A stretch of DNA of 64,000 bases from Marinobacter piscis. GTDB taxonomy: Bacteria > Pseudomonadota > Gammaproteobacteria > Pseudomonadales > Oleiphilaceae. The position numbers and the translations under genes were made by a program. Each line of letters opens with the position of its first letter. The first letter of the stretch is position 1. Under the pieces are notes generated by a model. That model was not told where the DNA came from, ran no database searches, and saw only the letters and a list, made by a program, of their open reading frames with translations. The stretch covers positions 496,001 to 560,000 of the forward strand of contig NZ_VCGX01000001.1 in the NCBI RefSeq assembly GCF_007671655.1. The letters are read 5' to 3'. Positions 45,737 to 56,220 of the stretch are shown here, piece after piece.

Positions 45737-46279
45737 ATGTCCGCCCAGGCCGCCCCTTTTGCTGTTCTGACGGATATCGCCCGGCGCAGTCAGTCCATGG
45801 CTGCTGGTCTGCCGGAACAACAGGAAGCCGTTGAATTGTGGAACGGCATCGGATTTGTTCTGGCAGGGGTGCGTTACGTAGCACCCATGGGTGAGATTTC
45901 TGAAATACTGCATGTGCCCCGGTTTACTCACATTCCGGGTGTACAGCCGTTTCTGATGGGCGTCGCCAACGTTCGTGGCCGTCTCCTTCCCCTGGTGGAC
46001 CTTGCCGACTTTTTCGAGCTGCCCCGATCCGCCCGCAACCAGCGGGAGCGACGGGTTCTTGTGGTTGAACAGGGCGATATTTTCAGTGGCCTGGTGGTCG
46101 ATAAGCTACTGGGTATGCAGCACTTTACCGTCGACAGTTTCAGGGCGGCGCCAGTGGGCGTACCTGCAAGCATACAGCCCTTTGTCACCGGCGGTTATGA
46201 ACGCGAGGAAGTCTGGAATGTGTTTTCGGCTCTCGACCTGCTCGAGAACGAACACTTCCTTGACGTTGCACAGTGGTAA
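45737..46279 (+). CDS. pilI: CheW-like adaptor PilI
   Basis: 180 residues with a CheW domain (GIGFVLAGVRYVAPMGEISEI; VRGRLLPLVDLADFF). It couples the receptor PilJ to the kinase ChpA. It begins 20 nt after pilH with GGAG upstream of the ATG. Confidence 0.94.
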   Translation: MSAQAAPFAVLTDIARRSQSMAAGLPEQQEAVELWNGIGFVLAGVRYVAPMGEISEILHVPRFTHIPGVQPFLMGVANVRGRLLPLVDLADFFELPRSARNQRERRVLVVEQGDIFSGLVVDKLLGMQHFTVDSFRAAPVGVPASIQPFVTGGYEREEVWNVFSALDLLENEHFLDVAQW

Positions 46280-46372
46280 GCGTGACGGCAGCAGCAGGGA
46301 AAATACCCTGACTGCCTGAAATCTGATGTAAACAATCTGCTAATTTCCAATAAAGAGGCCGGGAGCCAGAAA

Positions 46373-48421
46373 ATGAAAAACAGAGCTGGAAGAGTCGGTA
46401 TGAGCCAGGGAGGCAGCAAGCTCGTTGCCGGCCTGATTGCCACACTGATTGCACTCACCGCGCTGCTCGTTGTGGTCCTGTTCATTATCAACAAGGACAG
46501 CCAGAACGATCAGGAATACATTGCCAACGCAGCCGAACTCAGAGTGCTGTCCCAGGAGATCGCCAAAAACGCCACAGAAGCCGCTGGCGGTACCTCCGAG
46601 GCATTCAACCAGTTGCGTCGCTCCCGTGATGAGTTCCAGCGACTGTGGTCTAACGTATCAGAGGGGAACCCTGAAACCGGTCTGCCAGCGAGTGAACTGG
46701 CCCGCGAAAGCGGCGTCCAGCAGCACTGGGATACGGTACGCGAGAACGCCGACAGCATCCTCTCCACCCAGAACGCAGTGCTTGGCCTGCACGACGTGGC
46801 ACAGACCCTGAACGACACCATGCCTCAGTTGCAGGTGGAGTATGACGACATCGTACAAATCCTGCTGGAAAATGACGCCCCGGCAGAACAGGTCGCCCTT
46901 GCCCAACGCCAGTCACTGCTGGCTGAGCGTATTGTGCGTTCGGTCAACAACGTACTCTCCGGTGATGAAGACGCGGTGATTGCCGCAGACAGGTTTGGCC
47001 GTGATGCCAGCCTTTTCGGCCGGGTGCTGGACGGCCAGCTCAATGGCAACCCGGCGATGGGTATCCCCAGAGTAAACGACGCAGACGCCATCTACGGTCT
47101 TGAAGCGGTTGACGAGCTGTTTGAGTTTGTCGCCCAGAACGTAGACGCCATCCTTGAAGCCTCTCCCGACCTCTTCAAGGTACGTGTTGCCGCCAGCGAT
47201 ATCTTCCAGAACTCGGAAGTCCTGCTCTCTGAACTGTCAGTGCTGGCAGAAGGCTTCAGGACCCAAAGCAGCTCACGTCTGGTAAGCCCGACACTGGTTT
47301 ACAGTCTCCTGGCTGCTATGGTTGCCCTGGTTATACTGATTGGTGTTGCTCTGTATCGGGGTGCCCAGGCACGCCTGGCCATTACCCAGGAACAGAATGA
47401 TCAGAACCAGAGCGCGATCCTGCGACTGCTTGATGAACTGGCCGACCTGGCCGACGGCGACCTGACCACTGAAGCCACTGTAACCGAGGACTTCACCGGC
47501 GCCATTGCCGACTCCATCAACTACGCGATCGACCAGATGCGCGGGCTGGTACAGGCAATCCGTGGTACAGCCGTGCGTGTGGCCTCAGCCGCACAGGAAA
47601 CCCAGTCTACCGCCATGCACCTGGCAGATGCGTCCGAACACCAGGCTCAGGAAATTGCCGGTGCCTCTGCTGCGGTTAACGAAATGGCTGTGTCCATCGA
47701 CCAGGTCTCCTCCAACGCCGCAGAGTCCTCCGCAGTTGCGGAGCGCTCGGTTGCCATTGCCAAAAAAGGCACTGAGGTTGTACAGAACACGATCCACGGC
47801 ATGGACAATATCCGCGAGCAGATTCAGGAAACGTCCAAGCGGATCAAGCGTCTGGGTGAATCCTCCCAGGAAATCGGTGACATTGTATCGCTGATTAACG
47901 ACATTGCTGACCAGACCAACATTCTGTCCCTGAACGCTGCGATTCAGGCCTCCATGGCCGGTGATGCCGGCCGGGGCTTTGCGGTGGTTGCGGATGAGGT
48001 TCAGCGTCTTGCAGAGCGTTCCTCTGCAGCAACCAAGCAAATCGAAGCGCTGGTCAAGACCATTCAGTCAGACACCAACGAAGCTGTTATTTCCATGGAA
48101 CACACCACTACCGAGGTGGTTCGTGGTGCTCGCCTGGCGCAGGACGCCGGTATTGCTCTGGAAGAAATCGAGAACGTTTCCATGAGTCTCGCAGAACTGA
48201 TCCAGAACATCTCCAACGCGGCTCGCCAGCAGTCATCTTCTGCTTCACACATCTCTAATACGATGAACGTGATTCAGGAAATCACATCCCAGACCTCGTC
48301 CGGCACCAACACCACGGCGAAATCTATCGGCAACCTGGCGGAAATGGCCTCCGAGCTCCGCTCCTCTGTTGCCGGCTTTACGCTGCCTGAGGAAGAACTC
48401 GCAGAGCAGGATGTCGCGTAA
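46373..48421 (+). CDS. pilJ: Twitching motility chemoreceptor PilJ
   Basis: 682 residues, the same length as Pseudomonas PilJ. Membrane helices at about 17-39 and 308-328 enclose a periplasmic region with PilJ-type four-helix modules. A HAMP domain and a methyl-accepting signalling domain follow, with the tip near residues 510-545 (DIADQTNILSLNAAIQASM...GRGFAVVADEVQRLAERS). It senses pilus or surface signals and controls ChpA. GGGAG is 7 nt before the ATG. Confidence 0.96.
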   Translation: MKNRAGRVGMSQGGSKLVAGLIATLIALTALLVVVLFIINKDSQNDQEYIANAAELRVLSQEIAKNATEAAGGTSEAFNQLRRSRDEFQRLWSNVSEGNPETGLPASELARESGVQQHWDTVRENADSILSTQNAVLGLHDVAQTLNDTMPQLQVEYDDIVQILLENDAPAEQVALAQRQSLLAERIVRSVNNVLSGDEDAVIAADRFGRDASLFGRVLDGQLNGNPAMGIPRVNDADAIYGLEAVDELFEFVAQNVDAILEASPDLFKVRVAASDIFQNSEVLLSELSVLAEGFRTQSSSRLVSPTLVYSLLAAMVALVILIGVALYRGAQARLAITQEQNDQNQSAILRLLDELADLADGDLTTEATVTEDFTGAIADSINYAIDQMRGLVQAIRGTAVRVASAAQETQSTAMHLADASEHQAQEIAGASAAVNEMAVSIDQVSSNAAESSAVAERSVAIAKKGTEVVQNTIHGMDNIREQIQETSKRIKRLGESSQEIGDIVSLINDIADQTNILSLNAAIQASMAGDAGRGFAVVADEVQRLAERSSAATKQIEALVKTIQSDTNEAVISMEHTTTEVVRGARLAQDAGIALEEIENVSMSLAELIQNISNAARQQSSSASHISNTMNVIQEITSQTSSGTNTTAKSIGNLAEMASELRSSVAGFTLPEEELAEQDVA

Positions 48422-48489
48422 CAGGTTCCCTCGGGACACGTACTGGCTTAATTAACGCGCCAGGCTGATGAAGAATAACCGGAGAGGTT

Positions 48490-51400
48490 ATGGGCAATCA
48501 CCATGACAGCATCGCTCTCGATTGGGTTCGGGGCGAAATACAGGACACGCTGACGCAGGGCCAGCATGCGCTGGAGGCGTATGTCGAGAACCGTGATGAC
48601 AAGGCGCGCCTGCGTTTTTGCCTGAACCAGCTCCATCAGGTGCATGGCACCTTGCAGATGGTTGAGCTATACGGGGCAGCGCTTCTGAGCGAAGAAATGG
48701 AAAAGCTCACCCTGGCGCTTCTGGACGACAGTGTTGCCAGCGAGGATGAGGCTGTCAGCGTCCTGATGGAGGCGATCCTGCAGCTCCCCCAGTACCTGGA
48801 GCACCTGGTCAGCAGCCAGGATGACTTCCCCATGGTCCTGCTGCCGCTTCTGAACGACCTCCGGGCCGCCCGCGGCGATACCCTGCTCTCCGACACATCC
48901 CTGTTCAAGCCAGACCTGGCGCCATCACGCATACCGGTTGACAGTAATGCGTCGCGGCGCCTGCAAGACCCCAAAGTACTCAGCCATGTGCGCAAGCTTC
49001 GCCAGATGTATCAGTTTGCGCTTGCAGGTATTATTCGCGAAGAAAACCTGGACACCCAGTTTACATACCTGCAAAAAGTGATTCACAGACTGGTCCGCCT
49101 GAGCCAGAACACCTCGCGCGGAGAACTCTGGAAAACCGCGGCTGCCTTTGTGGAAACGCTTCAGGCCGGCGCCAACCCGGTTAACGCAGCGGTAAAATCC
49201 CTGCTGCGCGAGCTCGACGGCGAAATCCGCCGGCTTATTGAGGAGCATGGAGACATTCTTGAGCAGCCAGCGCCCGAGGCCCTGCTCAAGCATCTCCTCT
49301 ATTACGTCGCCAGAGCCAGGGGCCTTGATTCCGAGAAACTGCGGGATTTACGCACCCGCTATCAACTGGAAGGCGCATTGCCATCCGACGCCGATGTCGA
49401 CGCCGTCCGCAATCGCGTCTCCGGCCCCGGCCGGGAAGCAATCCAGTCTGTCGTCAGCGCATTGAACGAGGAACTGGCCAAGCTGAAGGATCAGCTGGAC
49501 CTGTTTGTCCGGTCTGATCTGCGCCAGAACAGCGAACTGGAAAGCCTGATTCCCGGTATGGTGCAGCTGGGTAACACCCTTGCTGTGCTGGGCCTGGGGG
49601 TTCCACGCAAAGTCATTACCGAGCAAGTCGGACTGATCGAAAAGCTCAGCGCCCAGAATGACCTGATTGATGATGCCACCCTGATGGGGATTGCAGGGGC
49701 GCTGCTTTATGTTGAAGCCAGCCTTGCCGACCTGGAAAACAACCCGCCTTCAGAAAAAACCGAAAGCAATCGCGATAGCCTGCCTTTAAATCAGGGGTCG
49801 CGGGAACTCGGAGAAGCCAATAAAGCCCTGCTGAGAGAGTCCCGCTATACGCTTGAGCAGGTGAAATCTGCTGTTATAAATTTTATTGCATCGCAATGGG
49901 ACCGGCGTGAAATCGAGCATGTTCCGGGGCTGCTGCACAGCATTCAGGGCGGTCTCAAACTGATACCCCTGGAGCGGGTCGCCAGCATGCTCGCTTCTGC
50001 AGAACACTACACCGCGGATGTGCTGCTCAGTCATCAGCACGTACCCGACTGGAAACAGCTGGATACCTTTGCCGACGCCATAACCAGCATCGAGTACTAC
50101 CTGGAGCGACTGGCAGAAGGCATCAGCGACAACGAGGGCATTCTCAGGATTGCAGAAAGCAGCCTGGCAAGACTCGGCTTCCCGGCGGGTGAGGAACCCA
50201 CCCTCTGGACGGAGCCCGCGGACGACTCTGTCCCGGTTATCGAACCGATGAGTACGGAAGAGCCAGCGCCAGACCCCTCGAATGCAGAGCTTGTGGACGA
50301 CGAGATTCTCGGCATTTTTGCCGAAGAAGCCGAAGAAGTCCTGCAAACCATTCACGAGTTCTACCCTCGCTTACGTCAGGATCACAACGACCGTGACTCA
50401 CTGACCGAAGTCCGGCGTGCATTCCACACCCTCAAAGGCAGTGGCCGTCTGGTTGGGGCCACCAGTATTGCCGAACTGGCCTGGTCTGTGGAAAACCTGC
50501 TGAACCGGGTGCTTGATCAAAGCGTGAAGGTCAATGACGACCTCCTCGCCCTGCTTGATGAAGTCATTGACCGCATCCCATCCCTGATTCACGAATTCCG
50601 TGATGGCCATACCGCCGGCGATGTGGCGCAGTTGATTGAGCGGGCGGAGGCCATGGCCACAACCCGTCGCAGCCAGCATGAACCGGCTCCGGTTATGGAT
50701 GCCCCTGCCGCCACGCCCCCGGAAGCAACCGCTGACAGCGAGCAACCGGATGATCTGATTGACGATGAAATTCTTGAGATTTTCGTCGAAGAAGCCGGCG
50801 AGGTTCTGGATACCATTCGCGAATATCTGCCGATGCTGCTACGTCAGCATGATGATCGCAGCGCGCTTTCCGAGGTTCGCCGTGCCTTCCATACACTTAA
50901 GGGCAGCGGCCGCATGGTTGGTGCACAGGTCGTCGGGGAACTGGCCTGGTCTGTGGAAAACCTGCTGAACCGTGTGCTTGACGGCAGCATTTTCATCAAC
51001 GATGACATTGTCGGTCTGCTGGAGGAGTCTGCCGGAGTGTTACCGGCACTGGTCCATGATTTTGAAAGCCAGCAAGCACCTTCGATTGACGTATCAGAAC
51101 TGGAGACCCGTGCCCATGCGCTGGCCAAAGGCGCAATGCCCGGCACCGGCCCGATGCCACCAGCCGAGTCTGATGGCCCTTCTGAACCGGTACACCCGGA
51201 ACTGTCCGATGTTGAGTTTGATGCAAAAGACGACGGGGTAGACCAGGTACTGCTGGATATCTTCGAGAACGAAGCCGATACGCACCTGCAAACGATCCGG
51301 GCGTTTCTGGCGCATGCAGAAGACAAGGCCAGTGTTCCTTACACAGACGACCTGTCAAGGGCTCTTCATACCCTCAAAGGCAGCGCCCACACAGCCGGGA

Positions 51401-54400
51401 TCGCGCCGGTTGCTGCCATCATTGCGCCGCTGGAAAGGTTCATCAAGGACTCCCGCGCCCAGAATCTGCGCGCCGACCAGGAAGTGTTATCGCTCATTGA
51501 AACGGCCTGCAGCTTCCTGTCCCAGGGGCTTGCGCAGATTCGCCAGGAGCCCCAGGCGCCACTACCGGGCACAGAGGCTTTTCTGGATAAGCTGGAATTT
51601 CTTACCAGAGACCGGCTCCACACCTACAGTACAAGCACCGACAGTAAGGGCCAGCAGCCGGCTCCGCCGCAGCTCGTCCGGTTCTTCCAGAGCGAAGGTC
51701 TGGATGTCATTCTGGAGGCCGACCTCATGCTGGCGCAGTGGGCCAGGAGCCCGCAACAGCCGCCGCCTCTGCAGCACCTGATCACGGCACTGGCAACACT
51801 GACTCACGCCGCAGCCGATGCCGGACTTGCCAATGTCGCCGCGCTTTCAGAAGCCTTACAGGAGGCGATTGCTGCCGCCTCTGCCAGCCCCGAAAAAGCG
51901 GATGACCGGTATTTTGCCGTTCTTGGCAAGGCTCACGAACACCTGATCAACATGATGGACGAAGTGGCCGCCGGGCTGACAACCGAGTCCGCCGATGCGC
52001 TGATTGCAGAGGTTGAAGCCCTCACGCAATCTCACACCCCACAGGCCGATCCGGAGCTCACAGGCATCTTCCTTGAAGAAGCCTATGACCTTATCAATTC
52101 GACCGGCAGCGCGTTACATCTCTGGAGCGAAACCCCCTCTGACCGCTCCATAGCCGCAGGTCTTCAGCGTGATGTGCACACCCTTAAAGGTGGAGCACGC
52201 ATGGCCGGGGCCGATGCCATCGCGGATCTGACTCACGTACTCGAGGATCTGTTCGAGAAGGTGGCCCAGGGCCAGCTAACGGCTGGCCCGGAAATGAACG
52301 ACCTGTTGTTTGCCTGCCACGACCGGCTGGCACAAATGGTTGAACAGGTTGCCACTCAGAAGCCCTGCCCTTCCGCCGATGACCTGATTGCCCGGGTTGA
52401 ATCTGTGCTGAGCGGTGACGCCACGCCCGAGGTAACAGAGCCAGAGGAAGATTACGACTCACTCACCCGACTCTTTCTGGATGAAGGCCGCGAAATTCAT
52501 GCAGCCATCGCTGAGTGCCTTCACCAATGGCGGGACGACCCACAAGCAATGGAAGGTGTCTCTCAGCTACAGCAGGAACTGCACACTCTGAAGGGTGGCG
52601 CCCGGCTGGCTGATGCTGATCCCATTGCCAGCCTGGCTGAAGCCTGGACAGAAGCACTGGATGCACTGTTAGCAGACCCGCGTAACCAGAAATTGTTACT
52701 GACCCTGAGCCGCCGCGGTCTTGATAACCTGCAAACCATGCTCAATGAGCAGGAACAGGGTGAAGAACCGGTTGTCGATACAGAGTTGCTGGCATCATTG
52801 CACAACGCCTCGGCCCCGGGCACCGACAGTCAGATGCCTGCGTCTGCAGCTCCGGCCCAGTCAGAGCCGGAAGCGATAGATCAGGAAATTCTGGAGATCT
52901 TCCTCGAAGAAGCCGGCGACATCATGGACCAGCTGGAACAGCTGCTGGCTGACTGGCGCAAGGACCCGGCCAGTACCCACTTCAATCAGGAAGCACAGCG
53001 CACCCTGCATACACTCAAAGGTGGTGCCCGGTTAACTCAGCTGACCGAGCTGGGCGATAAAGCCCATGCCCTGGAAACGCGCCTGACGGATCTCGACAAT
53101 CAAGCGCCCGACGAACAGCAATGGCAAGCCATTACGGAAGCCCATGATCAGATCATCGCTCTGGTTGCGGACGCGCATAAGCTCTGTGAGCCGGCCAGCG
53201 CTGAGCCGGAGCCGGCAGACGAGGCACTGCCTGCGGCAGAACAGCCGTCGCAAGCCGGGCCGACGGCTCCGGCACCGCCTGCCCGGGCAAAAGCCCGCAA
53301 CCGGACTGCACAGATGCAGCGCTCCGCCCAGGAAACCCTTCGGGTATCCGCTCCCCTTCTGGATGAGCTGGTGAACCTGGCGGGTGAAACCAGTATCACC
53401 CGGGGTCGGCTGGAACAGCAAAGCAGTGATTTCAGCAACACCCTGGATGAGATGGCCGTAACCATTGAGCGTCTCCGGGAGCAACTGCGCCGAATGGACA
53501 TTGAAACCGAGGCGCAGATTCTCTTCAGAGCAGAAAAAGAGCATGGCCCGGACTACGGTGACGACTTCGACCCCCTGGAAATGGACCGTTACTCATCCAT
53601 TCAACAGTTATCACGGGCCCTGACCGAATCATCTTCCGACCTTGCAGATCTGCGTGAAACACTGTCTGACCGGGTAAGGGATACAGAAACTCTGCTCGTG
53701 CAGCAATCCCGGATCAACACGGAGCTCCAGGAAGGTCTGATGAAGACCCGGATGATTCCGTTTACTTCCATGGTGCCGCGCCTGCGCCGGATTGTCCGGC
53801 AGATCAGCAGTGAACTGGGCAAGCATGTTGAGTTTGATGTGCGCAACGCAGAAGGCGAAATGGACCGCAGTATTCTCGAGCGCATGATTGCACCGCTCGA
53901 ACACATGTTGCGTAACGCCATTGATCACGGCATCGAGCCCCCGGCAGATCGTCGGGCAAGCGGTAAAGCGGAGTCCGGGAAAGTCACCCTGTCCCTGGCC
54001 CGGGAAGGCGGGGATATTGTCCTGCGTATGACCGACGACGGTGCCGGTATCGCTTCTTCAGAGATTCGCGACAAGGCTGTCCAGCAAGGGCTGATGGGTG
54101 AAGATGAGGAGCTTTCCGAGCGGGAAATCCTGCAATTTATTGTGCATCCCGGGTTTTCCACCGCCCGACAGGTAACCCAGGTGTCTGGTCGGGGCGTGGG
54201 TATGGATGTGGTCGCCAGTGAAATAAAACAGCTGGGCGGCAGTCTGAACATTGACTCGAAAACCGGACAAGGCACTGTGTTTACGGTGCGCCTGCCGTTC
54301 ACAGTGTCGGTGAATCGTGCGCTGATGGTTTCCACAGGCGAAGATTTTTATGCCATTCCGCTGGACACCATCGAGGGTATTGTCCGGGTCAGCACCTACG

Positions 54401-55164
54401 AGCTGGAAGAATATTACAAACCAGGTGCACCCATGTATGAGTACGCCGGGCAGGAATACCGCCTGCAGTATCTGGGCAGCCTTTTGAACAGTGACTACCA
54501 TCCCAAGCTTCAGGGACAGGCACTGCCGCTGCCGGTAATTCTGGTTCGCGGTGCCGAGCAGCCTATGGCGCTGCAGGTAGACCACCTGATGGGCAGCCGG
54601 GAAATCGTCGTAAAATCTCTGGGGCCACAGTTCAGTACCGTCCGCGGTGTGTCCGGCGCCACCATTCTGGGGGATGGCAACGTGGTTGTTATTCTCGATC
54701 TGCCAGCCCTGATCCGCTCCGATATCCTGTCGGAACGTCAGCGTCTGGCCGACCTGGAAAAGGCACGGGAGTCTGCCCGCAGGGACACACAGGCACCTCT
54801 TGTAATGGTGGTAGACGATTCGGTGACTGTGCGCAAGGTGACCTCTCGCCTTCTGGAACGCAACGGAATGGAGGTTCTTACTGCAAAAGACGGACTCGAT
54901 GCGGTTGCGCAACTACAGGATCACAAACCCGACATTATGCTGCTGGATATCGAAATGCCACGCATGGATGGGTTTGAGGTGGCCGGGTTCGTGCGGCACG
55001 ATGACAACCTGCATGAAATGCCAATCTGCATGATTACCTCAAGGACCGGTGAAAAGCACCGCGAGCGGGCATTGGCCGTCGGCGTAAATGAGTACCTGGG
55101 CAAACCCTTCCAGGAAACCGAGTTGCTGACGACCATCGAACGACTGACCGGTAAGCAGTTATGA
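48490..55164 (+). CDS. chpA: Hybrid multi-Hpt chemosensory kinase ChpA
   Basis: 2224 residues. Six canonical Hpt modules have HTLKG at His646, 801, 960, 1230, 1365 and 1507. Two degenerate ones lie earlier (His49 in HQVHG and His483 in HSIQG, both lacking the Lys), and another weak module lies near 1100. Then come the CheA dimerisation domain, a HATPase (HMLRNAIDHGIEPP, MTDDGAGI, GRGVGMDVV), a CheW-like domain, and a C-terminal receiver with Asp2153 (LLDIEMPRMDG). It phosphorylates PilG and PilH. GGAG is 5 nt before the ATG. The layout matches Pseudomonas ChpA (about 2470 residues). Confidence 0.96.
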   Translation: MGNHHDSIALDWVRGEIQDTLTQGQHALEAYVENRDDKARLRFCLNQLHQVHGTLQMVELYGAALLSEEMEKLTLALLDDSVASEDEAVSVLMEAILQLPQYLEHLVSSQDDFPMVLLPLLNDLRAARGDTLLSDTSLFKPDLAPSRIPVDSNASRRLQDPKVLSHVRKLRQMYQFALAGIIREENLDTQFTYLQKVIHRLVRLSQNTSRGELWKTAAAFVETLQAGANPVNAAVKSLLRELDGEIRRLIEEHGDILEQPAPEALLKHLLYYVARARGLDSEKLRDLRTRYQLEGALPSDADVDAVRNRVSGPGREAIQSVVSALNEELAKLKDQLDLFVRSDLRQNSELESLIPGMVQLGNTLAVLGLGVPRKVITEQVGLIEKLSAQNDLIDDATLMGIAGALLYVEASLADLENNPPSEKTESNRDSLPLNQGSRELGEANKALLRESRYTLEQVKSAVINFIASQWDRREIEHVPGLLHSIQGGLKLIPLERVASMLASAEHYTADVLLSHQHVPDWKQLDTFADAITSIEYYLERLAEGISDNEGILRIAESSLARLGFPAGEEPTLWTEPADDSVPVIEPMSTEEPAPDPSNAELVDDEILGIFAEEAEEVLQTIHEFYPRLRQDHNDRDSLTEVRRAFHTLKGSGRLVGATSIAELAWSVENLLNRVLDQSVKVNDDLLALLDEVIDRIPSLIHEFRDGHTAGDVAQLIERAEAMATTRRSQHEPAPVMDAPAATPPEATADSEQPDDLIDDEILEIFVEEAGEVLDTIREYLPMLLRQHDDRSALSEVRRAFHTLKGSGRMVGAQVVGELAWSVENLLNRVLDGSIFINDDIVGLLEESAGVLPALVHDFESQQAPSIDVSELETRAHALAKGAMPGTGPMPPAESDGPSEPVHPELSDVEFDAKDDGVDQVLLDIFENEADTHLQTIRAFLAHAEDKASVPYTDDLSRALHTLKGSAHTAGIAPVAAIIAPLERFIKDSRAQNLRADQEVLSLIETACSFLSQGLAQIRQEPQAPLPGTEAFLDKLEFLTRDRLHTYSTSTDSKGQQPAPPQLVRFFQSEGLDVILEADLMLAQWARSPQQPPPLQHLITALATLTHAAADAGLANVAALSEALQEAIAAASASPEKADDRYFAVLGKAHEHLINMMDEVAAGLTTESADALIAEVEALTQSHTPQADPELTGIFLEEAYDLINSTGSALHLWSETPSDRSIAAGLQRDVHTLKGGARMAGADAIADLTHVLEDLFEKVAQGQLTAGPEMNDLLFACHDRLAQMVEQVATQKPCPSADDLIARVESVLSGDATPEVTEPEEDYDSLTRLFLDEGREIHAAIAECLHQWRDDPQAMEGVSQLQQELHTLKGGARLADADPIASLAEAWTEALDALLADPRNQKLLLTLSRRGLDNLQTMLNEQEQGEEPVVDTELLASLHNASAPGTDSQMPASAAPAQSEPEAIDQEILEIFLEEAGDIMDQLEQLLADWRKDPASTHFNQEAQRTLHTLKGGARLTQLTELGDKAHALETRLTDLDNQAPDEQQWQAITEAHDQIIALVADAHKLCEPASAEPEPADEALPAAEQPSQAGPTAPAPPARAKARNRTAQMQRSAQETLRVSAPLLDELVNLAGETSITRGRLEQQSSDFSNTLDEMAVTIERLREQLRRMDIETEAQILFRAEKEHGPDYGDDFDPLEMDRYSSIQQLSRALTESSSDLADLRETLSDRVRDTETLLVQQSRINTELQEGLMKTRMIPFTSMVPRLRRIVRQISSELGKHVEFDVRNAEGEMDRSILERMIAPLEHMLRNAIDHGIEPPADRRASGKAESGKVTLSLAREGGDIVLRMTDDGAGIASSEIRDKAVQQGLMGEDEELSEREILQFIVHPGFSTARQVTQVSGRGVGMDVVASEIKQLGGSLNIDSKTGQGTVFTVRLPFTVSVNRALMVSTGEDFYAIPLDTIEGIVRVSTYELEEYYKPGAPMYEYAGQEYRLQYLGSLLNSDYHPKLQGQALPLPVILVRGAEQPMALQVDHLMGSREIVVKSLGPQFSTVRGVSGATILGDGNVVVILDLPALIRSDILSERQRLADLEKARESARRDTQAPLVMVVDDSVTVRKVTSRLLERNGMEVLTAKDGLDAVAQLQDHKPDIMLLDIEMPRMDGFEVAGFVRHDDNLHEMPICMITSRTGEKHRERALAVGVNEYLGKPFQETELLTTIERLTGKQL

Positions 55165-55184
55165 CTCTCCAGAGGAAATAAGCA

Positions 55185-55646
55185 ATGAGTGACAACGGCC
55201 AGACCCTCTCCTGCGTGTTGGTTCCGGTTGCCGGACGCCAGCTTTTACTTCCCAACGTCTCCATTGCAGAAGTGGTTGACTACGCCTGCCAGGAACCCGG
55301 CCCCGACACACCCGACTGGCTGGCGGGGCGTCTGGACTGGCGCGGACAGAACTTACCGGTTATTTCCTACGATGTGGCCAACGGCGGATATCTGCAAGTG
55401 CCGGGAGAAAGCCGCGGCCGCATTGTTGTACTGAACAGCATCAGTGGCAGCAATAAACAGCTACGCTTTCTGGCGTTGATGACTCAGGGCATCCCAAGTC
55501 AGATCCGGGTTACCCGCGGGCAGATCCGGCAACTGGATGCAGAAACCGGACCTGCCGATCTTATGCAGGTCGATACGGACGGAGAGACCGCCTGGATTCC
55601 CAACCTTGAATACCTGGAGTCTCTGGCCAGCCAGTCGCTCACCTGA
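55185..55646 (+). CDS. chpC: CheW-like adaptor ChpC
   Basis: 153 residues of the CheW-like family (SCVLVPVAGRQLLLPNVSIAEVV; WRGQNLPVISYD). It lies 20 nt after chpA, where Pseudomonas has chpB then chpC, so the assignment is by family and position. It may link a second receptor input to ChpA. Confidence 0.85.
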   Translation: MSDNGQTLSCVLVPVAGRQLLLPNVSIAEVVDYACQEPGPDTPDWLAGRLDWRGQNLPVISYDVANGGYLQVPGESRGRIVVLNSISGSNKQLRFLALMTQGIPSQIRVTRGQIRQLDAETGPADLMQVDTDGETAWIPNLEYLESLASQSLT

Positions 55647-55687
55647 ATCAGGCCCTGGGAGCCACCTGCCCATAGCGGATAACTCCC

Positions 55688-55717
55688 TGCGAATGTTATA
55701 ATGTTTCAAATATCGCA
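55688..55717 (+). promoter_or_regulatory. zur promoter with Zur-like half-site
   Basis: A perfect extended -10, TGTTATAAT (55694-55702), lies 26 nt before the zur start. It is embedded in AATGTTATAAT, the left half of the gammaproteobacterial Zur box; the right half is poor. An outer TGCGA/TCGCA dyad (55688-55692 and 55713-55717) encloses it. Autoregulation by Zur is plausible but inferred. Confidence 0.5.
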
Positions 55718-55728
55718 GGATCCGCACC

Positions 55729-56220
55729 ATGTCCACCCGCGCACTACCCTATCGCCCTCATAATCATGACGCCTGTGTTCAGCAGGCCCTGGCCTCGGCA
55801 CGGGCCATCTGCCAGCAACACAAAGCGCGTCTGACCCCGACCCGCGAACGGGTTCTGGAGCTGATCTGGCAGTCCCACAAGCCCCTCGGCGCCTACGATG
55901 TACTTGCCGAGCTCACCTCTGAAGGCCACAGTGCCGCACCTCCCACGGTTTACCGGGCCCTGGATTTTCTGCAACAGTACGGGCTGGTGCACCGGATAGC
56001 TTCACTTAATGCCTTCACCGGCTGTACCTATGCCGGCGAGCAACATACCGGCATGTTTCTCATCTGCCGGGCCTGTGGCAACGTGCTGGAGCTTCGGGGC
56101 ATAGAAGTATCCACTGCGATACACAACGCCGCTGGCACAGAGGCGTTTCACCCGGAAACCATCACGCTGGAGGTGTCAGGTCTGTGCCCCGGCTGCAAGA
56201 CGGAAGCACCGCATGAATAA
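55729..56220 (+). CDS. zur: Zinc uptake regulator Zur (Fur family)
   Basis: 163 residues with a winged helix (RLTPTRERVLELIWQSHKPLGAYDVL; PPTVYRALDFLQQYGLVHRI). The structural zinc site uses two Cys pairs, CRAC and CPGC. The family member is assigned as Zur because it is coupled to znuC (8 nt overlap). With bound zinc it should repress zinc import genes. AGGA is 8 nt before the ATG. Confidence 0.93.
   Translation: MSTRALPYRPHNHDACVQQALASARAICQQHKARLTPTRERVLELIWQSHKPLGAYDVLAELTSEGHSAAPPTVYRALDFLQQYGLVHRIASLNAFTGCTYAGEQHTGMFLICRACGNVLELRGIEVSTAIHNAAGTEAFHPETITLEVSGLCPGCKTEAPHE

Noticed and set aside
54058-54912. Open frame on the minus strand opposite the 3' part of chpA
   Set aside because: The plus strand encodes intact kinase and receiver motifs throughout; the antisense frame shows no domain.
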